NCBI RefSeq assembly: GCF_003675385.1
Contig: NZ_RCWZ01000001.1
Coordinates: 496,001-560,000, forward strand
DNA: 64,000 bases
Reading direction: 5' to 3'
Source: Mucilaginibacter kameinonensis
GTDB lineage: Bacteria; Bacteroidota; Bacteroidia; Sphingobacteriales; Sphingobacteriaceae
Every line of letters begins with the position of its first letter. Position 1 is the stretch's first letter. Made by a program: the position numbers and the translations under genes. Positions 8,339 through 16,786 of this stretch are shown in pieces. The notes under the pieces were generated by a model, which was given only the letters and a program-made list of their open reading frames with translations, did not search any database and was not told the DNA's origin.

Positions 8339-10318
8339 ATGAAGATGAAACTTCTATGCACGCTTTTCCTTTGCTTTTCCGTATCGATTTTAGCGGCCCA
8401 AACGATAAAAAACTATCACATTAAATCGCCGGATGGCAAGATAGATTTGAGCGTAGCAACCGGCGATAAAATAACCTGGTCGGTGAAACACGACGACACG
8501 GAGATCATTACGCCGTCGGATGTATCTATGACGCTTCAGAGCGGCGAAGTTTTGGGAAAATCACCCAGGGTAAAAAATATAAAAACCACATCGGTTGATC
8601 AGTATTTCAATACCCCTATCTATAAAAAAGATAAAGTACACGATCAATACAATCAGCTCATTATCAATTTAAAAGGAGATTATTCACTGATATTCAGGGC
8701 TTATAATGATGGTGTGGCTTATCGCTTCAATACACAGAAAAAAGGCAATATCACCATTATGAATGAAGAAGCCAATTTCAACTTCAAGGATGATGATAAA
8801 GCGTATCTCCCCTTTGTAAATGATTACCGCAATAAAGATAAATGGACAACTTCGTTCGAAGCATTGTATAGCAAGCTTAAACTTTCGGAAGTAACAAAAG
8901 ACAGCCTGGCGTTTTTACCGGTTTTGGTAAGTACCGGTAACGATAAAAAAGCAGCCATCCTGGAAGCAGATCTACAGGATTATCCCGGGATGTATTTAAC
9001 CGGAAATGAGCAAAGTTTGCGGGGAGCTTTCGCAAAATATCCTACAGTTGAAACTACCGGCGGGTATGCCAATATGAATTATGTAGTTAACGGTCGCGCA
9101 GATTATATAGCCAAAACCAAAGGTACACGCAGTTTTCCGTGGCGGGTACTGATCATCAGCACAGATGATAAACAACTGGCTAACAGCGACATAGTACAAA
9201 AACTATCAGAACCATCACGCGTTAAAGATCTGTCATGGATAAAACCAGGTAAAGTAGCCTGGGACTGGTGGAACGATTGGAATATCACCCATGTTGATTT
9301 TAAAGCGGGCATCAACAACCCAACCTATAAATATTACATCGATTTTGCATCGGCCAATAAAGTAGAGTATGTGGTATTGGATGAAGGCTGGTCGAACATT
9401 GTTGATCTGAACCAAATCTCACCGGATATTAATCTGCAGGAATTAATTGACTACGCTAAACAGAAAAACGTGGGCCTTATTTTGTGGACAAGCTGGTACG
9501 CCCTCACCCGGCAAACGGATGCTGCAATGGCCAAATTTTCAAAAATGGGCATTAAAGGTTTCAAGATAGATTTTATCGATCGTGATGATCAAAAAATGGT
9601 ATCATCGCTTTATGAAATAGCTCAAAAAGCAGCTGATAATCAATTAATTGTAGATTATCACGGTATGTATAAACCCAGCGGTATCCAGCGTACTTTTCCT
9701 AATATCCTTAATTTTGAGGGAGTTAAAGGATTGGAAAACGTAAAATGGGGTGTTAAAGATCATCCCGTTTACGACGTAAGTATCCCGTTTATCCGGATGC
9801 TTTCCGGTCCGATGGACTATACTCCCGGAGCTATGCGCAATGCCAGTAAAGCCAACTTTCGCCCTGTAAATGGTAACCCCATGAGCCAGGGAACACGCTG
9901 TCATCAGTTAGCCATGTATACCATTTTTGAAGCCCCGTTACAAATGATGGCCGATAACCCAACGGCCTATCAAAAAGAACAGGAAAGCACCGATTTTATA
10001 GCTGCTGTACCCACAACTTTTGATGAAACTGTTGCCCTGAACGGAAAAGTAGGCGAATACGTTTCCATCGCTCGTCGAAAAGGTTCCACGTGGCACATTG
10101 GCGCAATGACTAATTGGGATGCACGTGAATTAGCTATCGATCTCTACTTTTTAGGCGAAGGCACTTACAAAGCCGTAATTTTTGAAGATGGCATCAATGC
10201 CGACAGGAATGGTACTGATTATAAGCGAACTGTAGTTAATTTAACCTCAAAAGATAAACTGAATATTAAACTGGCTTCCGGAGGAGGTTGGGCAGCGAGA
10301 TTGGAGAAAGTTAATTAA
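8339..10318 (+). CDS. GH97 family glycoside hydrolase (retaining subgroup)
   Basis: This 659-aa protein has a signal peptide ending at ILAAQ and the GH97 layout: an N-terminal beta-supersandwich (about 20-290), a (beta/alpha)8 barrel (about 290-560) and a C-terminal beta domain. GH97 contains inverting alpha-glucosidases (SusB type) and retaining alpha-galactosidases. The latter use an Asp nucleophile, and here Asp411 in GFKIDF and Glu460 in NFEGVKG fit the retaining pair. An alpha-galactosidase-like activity in the periplasm is therefore the better guess, though substrate specificity is not provable from sequence. It is monocistronic and flanked by repeat elements on both sides. Confidence 0.9.
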   Translation: MKMKLLCTLFLCFSVSILAAQTIKNYHIKSPDGKIDLSVATGDKITWSVKHDDTEIITPSDVSMTLQSGEVLGKSPRVKNIKTTSVDQYFNTPIYKKDKVHDQYNQLIINLKGDYSLIFRAYNDGVAYRFNTQKKGNITIMNEEANFNFKDDDKAYLPFVNDYRNKDKWTTSFEALYSKLKLSEVTKDSLAFLPVLVSTGNDKKAAILEADLQDYPGMYLTGNEQSLRGAFAKYPTVETTGGYANMNYVVNGRADYIAKTKGTRSFPWRVLIISTDDKQLANSDIVQKLSEPSRVKDLSWIKPGKVAWDWWNDWNITHVDFKAGINNPTYKYYIDFASANKVEYVVLDEGWSNIVDLNQISPDINLQELIDYAKQKNVGLILWTSWYALTRQTDAAMAKFSKMGIKGFKIDFIDRDDQKMVSSLYEIAQKAADNQLIVDYHGMYKPSGIQRTFPNILNFEGVKGLENVKWGVKDHPVYDVSIPFIRMLSGPMDYTPGAMRNASKANFRPVNGNPMSQGTRCHQLAMYTIFEAPLQMMADNPTAYQKEQESTDFIAAVPTTFDETVALNGKVGEYVSIARRKGSTWHIGAMTNWDARELAIDLYFLGEGTYKAVIFEDGINADRNGTDYKRTVVNLTSKDKLNIKLASGGGWAARLEKVN

Positions 10319-10357
10319 TTTAATAATCTGATTTACAGTATATTAAATTAAAAAACC

Positions 10358-10500
10358 TGTCATTTCGATAGAGCAGGGATAGGTATTAGCGCCGGGGCGA
10401 AAGAGAAATCTTATACGCCATGCGAAGCGATCGCGCATGTAGTATAAGATTTCTCCTCACGGCCACCTCACAATATCCGCGCTTGTTCGTCGAAATGACA
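10358..10500. repeat. 143-bp imperfect palindrome with nested arms
   Basis: The outer arms are TGTCATTTCGA (10358-10368) and TCGAAATGACA (10490-10500). Inner arms GAGAAATCTTATAC and GTATAAGATTTCTC flank a GCGATCGC core. It lies between the convergent GH97 and MCE genes, so it may also serve both as a terminator. It resembles the dispersed Bacteroidota palindromes seen elsewhere in the window. Confidence 0.7.
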
Positions 10501-10511
10501 TTAGTGTTTAA

Positions 10512-11342
10512 TCAATTATTATCCTTCTGCTTATCAGCAGCTTCTTTAGCAGCTCTTTCCTTTTGTTTTTGGGCTTCTTTGGCTGCCTTTTCTTTATCCT
10601 CCTGAATCTGCTCCTTTGCTTTGCGGATGCTGTCCTGACGCTTTTGCTCCATTTTCTTTTTCTTGTTGAAGAAACCTCTCAGCAAAAAGTTATGCTGCGC
10701 AGCGGTAAGGTCCTCATTAAGGGTGTTGGTTGTACTGTGAACTGTTTTTATGGTAGTCTGGGCTTGCTTAACGGTGCCTTCCAGGTCGCGGGCCATTTTG
10801 TCGCTGTTCAAAAGGCGGCCTATACTTCCCTGCCCATTATTGATCTTGGCAACTATGCCGGTCAGGTTTTCGGTCAGCGATTCGGCGTTATCTGCCACAC
10901 GGGTAAGTTTATTGATGATCCTGTCTACATCAACCGGGTTTATCGACCCTAACTTTCCGCCGTCTTCAATCTCCTCGTGGCTAACAATGCCCCCCGGTGC
11001 TATTACAACCAGCTTATCCCCCATTAAACCATCGCTGCCTATACTTAGCTTCGAATCCTTCTTGATAAACTTTTTAACGCTTTTATTCAGTGTAAGGTCA
11101 ACCCGTACCGAACTATCGGTCACAATATTAATTGACTGTACCACACCCACATTGATACCCGCAAACCGCACATTATTGCCTACCTGTAAGCCGCTTACAT
11201 TTTTAAACCGACCATAAACATGAAAGGTTGAATTGAACAGACTTTTTTGATTGCCTATTAAAAATATAGCTACCAACAGCACCGCTAACCCCAAAAAGGT
11301 AAACAGGCCTATTTTTATTTTTTGAGATGACGTAGTTTTCAT
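10512..11342 (-). CDS. MCE/MlaD family lipid-transport substrate-binding protein
   Basis: This 276-aa protein has one N-terminal membrane helix (about 10-30) followed by an MCE domain (about 36-115, FHVYGRFKNVSGLQVGNNVR...GVVQSI). A predicted helical stretch follows, then a highly charged KEKAAKEAQKQKER-type tail. MlaD-like proteins form periplasmic hexamers that shuttle phospholipids between the membranes. The start overlaps the stop of the ATPase gene by 4 bp, and the order permease-ATPase-MCE is the usual Mla core. The Lys/Glu/Gln tail (last 50 residues) is low-complexity. No MlaB or MlaC gene is present in the window. Confidence 0.9.
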   Translation of the reverse strand: MKTTSSQKIKIGLFTFLGLAVLLVAIFLIGNQKSLFNSTFHVYGRFKNVSGLQVGNNVRFAGINVGVVQSINIVTDSSVRVDLTLNKSVKKFIKKDSKLSIGSDGLMGDKLVVIAPGGIVSHEEIEDGGKLGSINPVDVDRIINKLTRVADNAESLTENLTGIVAKINNGQGSIGRLLNSDKMARDLEGTVKQAQTTIKTVHSTTNTLNEDLTAAQHNFLLRGFFNKKKKMEQKRQDSIRKAKEQIQEDKEKAAKEAQKQKERAAKEAADKQKDNN

Positions 11343-12130
11343 GAAGGTTCGTTAAAAAAAGATCTAACCATTTCGTTATCCGATTTTTCGAGCTCTTTAT
11401 AGGAGCCCTCGGCTATATATTCGCCATCATCCATTACCAGGATCCGGTCGGCCGTAATGCGGGCACATTCCATATCGTGGGTAATAATGACAGATGATAT
11501 TTCATATTTGCGCTGCAGGCGATTAATAAGCTCACTAATTTCGCGGGATGTAATGGGATCAAGCCCTGTAGTAGGCTCATCGTACAGCATAATCTCGGGG
11601 TTAACTATCAGCGTACGGGCAAGACCTACCCTTTTTCGCATCCCTCCCGACAGATCAGAAGGCATTTTATCTATCGCGTCTAACAAACCAACGGCATCTA
11701 ATACACCTTCCACCTTTTTATTAATCTCTTTTTGGTCTTTGAGTTTTAACACCCTCGTAAGCGGAAACTCCAGGTTATCACGGACTGTCATAGAATCATA
11801 CAGCGCCCCTCCCTGAAAAAGGAAGCCTATCTTCATTCTTAACTGCTTCAGCTCGTCATCGTTCATGGCAGTTATATTCTCACCAAAAACTTCCAGCTCG
11901 CCGCCATCGGGTTGCAGCATACCAACCACGCACTGAATGGTCACAGATTTTCCCTGGCCCGATTTACCCAGCACCACAATGTTCTCGCCTTTCTTCAGGT
12001 CGAAAGTGATATTCTTAAGCACCTTCTTTTTACCAAAGGATTTTTTGATGCCTTTAGCATGGATCACCACCTCCTGCTTTTGTTCAGGTTCCTTTTTCTT
12101 AGGCTCGGTATGTTCGTCTGCTTTTTTCAT
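11339..12130 (-). CDS. MlaF-type ABC transporter ATPase
   Basis: This 263-aa ABC ATPase has Walker A GKSGQGKS (55-62), signature LSGGMRKR and Walker B IMLYDEPTTGLDP, followed by an ITHD switch. A charged 20-residue N-terminal extension precedes the ABC fold. It belongs to the MlaF/YrbF group that powers MCE phospholipid transporters. It sits 3 bp after the permease and overlaps the MCE gene by 4 bp, so translation is probably coupled. Confidence 0.93.
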   Translation of the reverse strand: MKKADEHTEPKKKEPEQKQEVVIHAKGIKKSFGKKKVLKNITFDLKKGENIVVLGKSGQGKSVTIQCVVGMLQPDGGELEVFGENITAMNDDELKQLRMKIGFLFQGGALYDSMTVRDNLEFPLTRVLKLKDQKEINKKVEGVLDAVGLLDAIDKMPSDLSGGMRKRVGLARTLIVNPEIMLYDEPTTGLDPITSREISELINRLQRKYEISSVIITHDMECARITADRILVMDDGEYIAEGSYKELEKSDNEMVRSFFNEPS

Positions 12131-12133
12131 CTC

Positions 12134-12913
12134 CTATTTATAAAATAACAAACTGGTGATCTGGACAGCTATCGCGTCAATAATGAAGATCCATAACGAG
12201 GCAGTCACTACGGCCGAATTAGCCGCAACACCTACGCTTTCGGTACCTTTATCGGAGTGATAGCCTTTGTAACACCCCACAAAGCCTACCGCAAAGCCAA
12301 AAAGCACAGTTTTAGCTACAGCGGGCAGCAGATCAGTAAAATCAAGCGAGGCTATACATTTATTGAAGTAAAGGGAGAAGCTAATACTATCGGTAAAATT
12401 TAACGCCAGAAAACCACCAAACAGGCCGATAGCATCGCCTATGATGGCTAATAATGGGATCATGAAACTGGTAGCCAATATCCGTGTAACCACCAGGTAT
12501 TGCACTGGGTTAGCGCCAGATACTTCCATGGCGTCAATCTGTTCGGTAACCTTCATACTGCCCAGCTCAGCACCAATACTTGATGCTATTTTGCCAGCGC
12601 AGATAATGGCGGTAATAACCGGCCCTATTTCTCGCACAAGCGCTACCGAAAGTGTTTTGGGTAACATACTTTCGGCACCAAGTGTAATGAGTGACGGCCT
12701 GAGTTGCAAAATAAGCACCAGGCCCATGATGAAGGAGGTGATGCCTACCAGCATCATGGATCTGTAGCCTATTTCATAGCATTGCCTTACAAACTCCGAC
12801 CATTCAAAGCCGCCGGCAAATATGTTGCGAAAAAACCGCGTGAAGAATACTACATAGTCGCCTATGCCTTCAAGCCATTTTCTCCATCCGCTTAGTTCCT
12901 GCTGTGCCTCCAT
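12134..12913 (-). CDS. MlaE family ABC transporter permease
   Basis: This 259-aa integral membrane protein has the MlaE signature region (LVREIGPVITAIICAGKIASSIGAELGSMKVTEQIDAMEVSG) and five to six hydrophobic segments. It is the inner-membrane permease of an Mla-type transporter that keeps the outer-membrane lipid asymmetric. It is first in a three-gene minus-strand operon with tightly spaced partners. Confidence 0.93.
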   Translation of the reverse strand: MEAQQELSGWRKWLEGIGDYVVFFTRFFRNIFAGGFEWSEFVRQCYEIGYRSMMLVGITSFIMGLVLILQLRPSLITLGAESMLPKTLSVALVREIGPVITAIICAGKIASSIGAELGSMKVTEQIDAMEVSGANPVQYLVVTRILATSFMIPLLAIIGDAIGLFGGFLALNFTDSISFSLYFNKCIASLDFTDLLPAVAKTVLFGFAVGFVGCYKGYHSDKGTESVGVAANSAVVTASLWIFIIDAIAVQITSLLFYK

Positions 12914-13010
12914 CAGTGAATCTTAAATAATTGTTAACTACAACAAAGCAAGGCTCAATTGTTTTTGAACTTTCAGTAATATTCACTTTCTGGACTTAGG
13001 TAAATACTGA

Positions 13011-13721
13011 TTACGACATTGGTACGTCAATGATCAGGAAACTGGAGGGCTCTTCGGTTATAATTGTAAGTGAACTTGTATCATAAACGCCCAGCGCATC
13101 TTTTTTGTTTAAAACCTGGTTGTTTATTTTAGCCTCTCCATCCAATACAAACACATAAGCACCGTTGCCTTCAGTTTTAATGTCATAGTTAATGGTTTGC
13201 CCGGCCTCAAACTCTCCCATTGAAAATGTAGCATCTTGGTTTATCCAGAGTGTGTTGTTACTTTTTTCGGGAGAGATCAGGGTGGTTAGCTCATTCAATT
13301 TAAACCTGTCTTTAAAACTCATCTGATCATAACGGGGCTGAATATTTCTTTCTTTAGGAAACAGCCAAATTTGCAGGGTATTGGCCGCTTCTTTATGCGA
13401 AGCATTATATTCGGAATGATAAACACCTGTCCCGGCCGACATCACCTGTACTTCGCCGGCGTTAACTACACCGGTATTACCCATACTATCTTTATGCTCC
13501 AGCCCTCCTTTTAACGGTATGGTGATAATCTCCATGTTATCATGGGGATGGCTGCCAAAACCACGACCGGCAGCAATAATATCATCATTTAATACGCGCA
13601 ATGCGCCGAAATTCATTTTCTCCGGGTTGTAATAGGATGCAAAGCTGAATGAAAAGTTTGCTTTTAACCATCCTATATCGTTGTGTCCCCGTTCTGCTTC
13701 GGGATAAAATATTGTTTTCAT
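13011..13721 (-). CDS. Pirin family protein
   Basis: This 236-aa bicupin has the pirin metal-site pattern: two His in GSHPHDNMEI, then His and Glu in GVYHSEYN. Bacterial pirins such as YhaK bind Fe or Ni, and some act as quercetinases or redox sensors. The C-terminal cupin is degenerate, as usual. It is cytoplasmic, with no signal peptide. It stands alone and is divergent from the NAD(P)-binding gene at 13803. Confidence 0.9.
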   Translation of the reverse strand: MKTIFYPEAERGHNDIGWLKANFSFSFASYYNPEKMNFGALRVLNDDIIAAGRGFGSHPHDNMEIITIPLKGGLEHKDSMGNTGVVNAGEVQVMSAGTGVYHSEYNASHKEAANTLQIWLFPKERNIQPRYDQMSFKDRFKLNELTTLISPEKSNNTLWINQDATFSMGEFEAGQTINYDIKTEGNGAYVFVLDGEAKINNQVLNKKDALGVYDTSSLTIITEEPSSFLIIDVPMS

Positions 13722-13777
13722 GCTATTTAAAATACATGTTTAAACACACAATATTTATTCCACAATTTAATTATGCG

Positions 13778-13785
13778 TATTTTTG
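13778..13785 (+). promoter_or_regulatory. -7 promoter element upstream of the NAD(P)-binding gene
   Basis: TATTTTTG matches TAnnTTTG and lies 17 bp before the ATG at 13803. No clear TTG at -33 is seen, so this is a weak motif call. Confidence 0.35.
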
Positions 13786-13802
13786 CGGAAAATCAATAAG
13801 TA

Positions 13803-14459
13803 ATGGCAAAAAAAGCTGTGATTGCAGGCTCAAGCGGACTTATTGGCAGTCACCTCCTGCAAATTTTATTGGAACAAGCCTATTATGATGAAGTATTGAT
13901 CCTGGTCAGAAAGAAACTTTCACTTCAGCATCATAAATTAACGCAGCTTGTTATCGACTTTGAACAGCCCGAAACATACCAAAAAGAGCTGACTGGCCAT
14001 GCTTTGTTTTGTTGTTTAGGATCAACCAAAAAGAAAACACCCGATTTAACTATCTATCGCAAGATTGATCATGATTATCCGTTATTAATGGCGCGATTAG
14101 CTAAACAAAACGGTATTGAGCAATATCATTTAGTTTCATCAATAGGAGCCGATATAAACGGGGTTAATTTCTATACTAAAACCAAAGGTGAAACCGAGGC
14201 TGATATCAGCGCCGTAGGTGTACCTGCGGTACATATTTACAGGCCATCCTTTTTAGTGGGTGACAGGCAAGAAAGCAGGCCAATGGAAAAACTTGTCAAT
14301 GGCTTAATGAAAGTGGTAAACCCACTGCTTTTTGGCAGCTGGAAAAAATACCGAAGCATAGCGGCATCTACGGTTGCTACGGCCATGTATCAACAATCAA
14401 TAAAAAACGCGGCTGGTGTATTTATATACGAGTCGGATAACATAAAACAACTATCGTGA
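13803..14459 (+). CDS. NAD(P)-binding oxidoreductase (short-chain/HTATIP2-like)
   Basis: This 218-aa Rossmann-fold protein has the dinucleotide motif GSSGLIGSH at residues 9-17 and a CCLGSTKKKT segment typical of the atypical SDR group that includes HTATIP2/YbjT-like proteins. The substrate is unknown. Its stop overlaps the GTG start of the ABC-F gene by 4 bp (GTGA), which suggests translational coupling. Confidence 0.85.
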   Translation: MAKKAVIAGSSGLIGSHLLQILLEQAYYDEVLILVRKKLSLQHHKLTQLVIDFEQPETYQKELTGHALFCCLGSTKKKTPDLTIYRKIDHDYPLLMARLAKQNGIEQYHLVSSIGADINGVNFYTKTKGETEADISAVGVPAVHIYRPSFLVGDRQESRPMEKLVNGLMKVVNPLLFGSWKKYRSIAASTVATAMYQQSIKNAAGVFIYESDNIKQLS

Positions 14460-16321
14460 GTACTTATCTTTCTGCCGAGAACCTTGGCCATCAATTTCAT
14501 GACAACTGGTTATTTAAAAATGTAACCATAGGTATTAATCGCGGCCGTAAGGTTGCTCTTGTAGGCGTTAATGGTGCTGGCAAATCAACCCTCTTAAAAA
14601 TATTGGGTGGTACTATAAAACCTACTGAGGGCAAAGTAGTACAGGCCCGCGACCTTAATATGGGTTACCTGGAGCAGGATCCAAACTTCAAAAACGCGGT
14701 TACCATCAGCGATTATATTTTTCATGCCGATGATGTGCAGCAGCAGCTGATCCGCAGGTATGAGGAGTTGATGGAGAACGATCCTGAAAACACCAAAGCC
14801 ATTGAAAAGGTAATGGAAGAGATGAGTGAGGTTGATGCCTGGGAATATGAGTACAAGATCAAAACCATTTTAGGCCGTTTAGATATCCATCATCTCAATC
14901 AGCACATTACTACCCTATCGGGCGGACAAAAGAAACGTTTGGCATTAGCCAAGCTGCTTATTGAAGATCCTGAAGTTTACATACTGGACGAGCCTACCAA
15001 CCACCTGGATATTGATACTATTGAATGGTTGGAGAAATTATTAACCGAAGGAAACAAAACCATTTTGATGGTTACCCACGACAGGTATTTCCTGGATAAT
15101 GTATGTAACGAGATATTGGAGATTGATCGTGGCAAAATTCAGCCTTATAACGGCAGCTACGGTTATTACCTCGAAAAGAAAGCCGAACGTGAAGCAGCAG
15201 ATGAAGCAGCGTTTCAGAAAAACTCAAACCTATTAAGGAAAGAGCTGGAATGGATGCGCCGCCAGCCTCAGGCCCGTGGTACTAAATCAAAAGCACGTAT
15301 TGATGCCTATTATGATCTGGAAGAAAAAACTAAGAACGGCGGTATCCGTGATAAGGTTGAATTGAGCGTTAAAACAGCACGCCAGGGCAACAAGATTATG
15401 GAGATGGACAACCTGTACAAGTCATTCAATGGTAATACCTACATCAATAACTTCAGCTATATATTTAAAAAAGGCGACAGAATAGGTTTAGCTGGTAAAA
15501 ACGGTAGCGGTAAATCAACGCTTTTAAATATCATTACAGGCGCTTTACAGCCCGATAAAGGAACTGTAGTTAAGGGCGAAACAACTGTAATAGGTTATTT
15601 TCACCAGGCTGGCATTACTTTTAAGGATGATGAACGTGTTATTGATATTGTAAAGAACGTTGCCGAGTTCATTACCATGGCCGATGGTAAAACTATTTCG
15701 GCTTCTGCACTGCTTACCTTGTTCCTCTTCCCTCCTGCCAAGCAATATGGTTTTATATCAAAGCTAAGTGGTGGCGAAAAGAAACGTTTGCAGCTAATGA
15801 GCATCCTGATGAAGAACCCGAACTTCCTGATACTGGATGAGCCCACCAATGATTTGGATATTGACACCCTAAACGTACTGGAAGAGTTTTTAACCAATTA
15901 CGGCGGTGTATTGATGATGGTATCGCACGATAGGTATTTATTGGATAAGCTAACTGATCAGCTATTCATCATGGAAGAAAAAGGCCATGTAAGAATCTTT
16001 AATGGCAACTATTCGTCATATCGTTTGGAATTGGAAGAAGCTAAACAACAAGCTAAGAAACCTGCCCCCTTAACTCAAACCACTGCGCCAGTAGCTAAAA
16101 AAAGCAAGTTAAGCTTTAAAGAAGCAAAGGAATTAGAAAATATTGAAGGCGAGATAAACACTATTGAAGCAAGCATAAACGATAAAACTGCACAACTTGA
16201 TACAGTAGGCATTGATCCTAAAAAGCTTGATGAGATATTAAAGCAAATAGAGGTTTTAAACAAGCAACTGGACGATAAAAGCGCTCGTTGGATGGAATTA
16301 ACCGAGTTAAACGAAGGATAA
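14456..16321 (+). CDS. ABC-F family ATPase (Uup-like)
   Basis: This 621-aa soluble protein has two ABC domains. The first has Walker A GVNGAGKST, signature LSGGQKKR and LDEPTNHLD. The second has GKNGSGKST, LSGGEKKR and LDEPTNDLD. An interdomain linker with KKAEREAADE and a C-terminal coiled coil (about 550-620) place it near Uup. ABC-F proteins act on ribosomes, and Uup also affects transposon excision. There are no membrane helices. The start is GTG at 14456, inside the previous stop. The downstream membrane gene overlaps by 1 bp (TAATG). Confidence 0.93.
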   Translation: MSTYLSAENLGHQFHDNWLFKNVTIGINRGRKVALVGVNGAGKSTLLKILGGTIKPTEGKVVQARDLNMGYLEQDPNFKNAVTISDYIFHADDVQQQLIRRYEELMENDPENTKAIEKVMEEMSEVDAWEYEYKIKTILGRLDIHHLNQHITTLSGGQKKRLALAKLLIEDPEVYILDEPTNHLDIDTIEWLEKLLTEGNKTILMVTHDRYFLDNVCNEILEIDRGKIQPYNGSYGYYLEKKAEREAADEAAFQKNSNLLRKELEWMRRQPQARGTKSKARIDAYYDLEEKTKNGGIRDKVELSVKTARQGNKIMEMDNLYKSFNGNTYINNFSYIFKKGDRIGLAGKNGSGKSTLLNIITGALQPDKGTVVKGETTVIGYFHQAGITFKDDERVIDIVKNVAEFITMADGKTISASALLTLFLFPPAKQYGFISKLSGGEKKRLQLMSILMKNPNFLILDEPTNDLDIDTLNVLEEFLTNYGGVLMMVSHDRYLLDKLTDQLFIMEEKGHVRIFNGNYSSYRLELEEAKQQAKKPAPLTQTTAPVAKKSKLSFKEAKELENIEGEINTIEASINDKTAQLDTVGIDPKKLDEILKQIEVLNKQLDDKSARWMELTELNEG

Positions 16322-16566
16322 TGAAAACTTCAGATATCATAGCTACAACGGGTGTAATCATCCTTTTGATTGCATTCTTATTGAATTTAGCCGGTAAATT
16401 ATCGGCTCAGAGCAAGCTGTACAGCTTAATGAATTTTATAGGAGCCGGTACCTGCGGCTATGCTTCGTACATGATAAGCTTCTACCCTTTTGTGGTTTTA
16501 GAAAGCATTTGGGCAATTGTAGCTTTAATATCATTATTCAGGGTTCCACGTGGAACATCTGCTTAG
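16321..16566 (+). CDS. Small CBU_0592-like membrane protein
   Basis: I chose the ATG at 16321, which overlaps the ABC-F stop by one base. This gives 81 aa with about three hydrophobic helices (IIATTGVIILLIAFLLNLAG, LMNFIGAGTCGYASYMI, FVVLESIWAIVALISLF). The pattern resembles the CBU_0592 family of unknown function. Its last codons (VPRGT) contain a perfect parS palindrome, so part of the C-terminus is shaped by a DNA-binding site. Confidence 0.75.
   Translation: MKTSDIIATTGVIILLIAFLLNLAGKLSAQSKLYSLMNFIGAGTCGYASYMISFYPFVVLESIWAIVALISLFRVPRGTSA
16542..16557. promoter_or_regulatory. parS-like site 1 (inside a CDS)
   Basis: The 14-bp palindrome GTTCCACGTGGAAC (16543-16556) matches the core of chromosomal parS sites (GTTtCACGTGaAAC type) bound by ParB. 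It overlaps the 3' end of the small membrane-protein gene. It is the first of three copies within 232 bp. Confidence 0.75.
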
Positions 16567-16651
16567 ATGAGGTAATTTTGTAGTTTAAATATGAAGCAAC
16601 AAGCCTCGTGCTTACAGTCTTCATTCAGAAATCTTATATATAAAACATAAC

Positions 16652-16675
16652 AAAACGTTCCACGTGGAACGTTTT
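16652..16675. promoter_or_regulatory. parS-like site 2 (extended 24-bp palindrome)
   Basis: The core GTTCCACGTGGAAC (16657-16670) extends to a perfect 24-bp palindrome by AAAAC / GTTTT flanks. It lies in the 220-bp gap before mnmG, which holds no other gene. Confidence 0.78.
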
Positions 16676-16760
16676 TCAAAGTCAAAAGTTTAAAGCCTCA
16701 AGTCGAATTAAAATCAGACTTACGGCTCCGAACTACCGACTTAAGACTTAAAAAAGCAAC

Positions 16761-16774
16761 GTTCCACGTGGAAC
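16761..16774. promoter_or_regulatory. parS-like site 3, abutting the mnmG ribosome-binding site
   Basis: A third perfect GTTCCACGTGGAAC is directly followed by AAGGAGG (16775-16781) and the mnmG ATG at 16787. ParB bound here would cover the translation/transcription start region of mnmG. Confidence 0.78.
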
Positions 16775-16781
16775 AAGGAGG
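16775..16781 (+). promoter_or_regulatory. Strong Shine-Dalgarno of mnmG
   Basis: AAGGAGG with a 5-nt spacer to ATG fixes the start. Such a strong Shine-Dalgarno is uncommon in Bacteroidota, whose genes mostly lack one. Confidence 0.7.
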
Positions 16782-16786
16782 ATAAA

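Noticed and set aside
10083..10096. A fourth parS site inside GH97
   Set aside because: GTTCCACGTGGCAC breaks the palindrome in its right half and lies alone inside a coding region.
10563..10952. Plus-strand ORFs across the MCE/ATPase operon
   Set aside because: They mirror the well-supported minus-strand MlaD/MlaF genes; the protein motifs on the minus strand are unambiguous.
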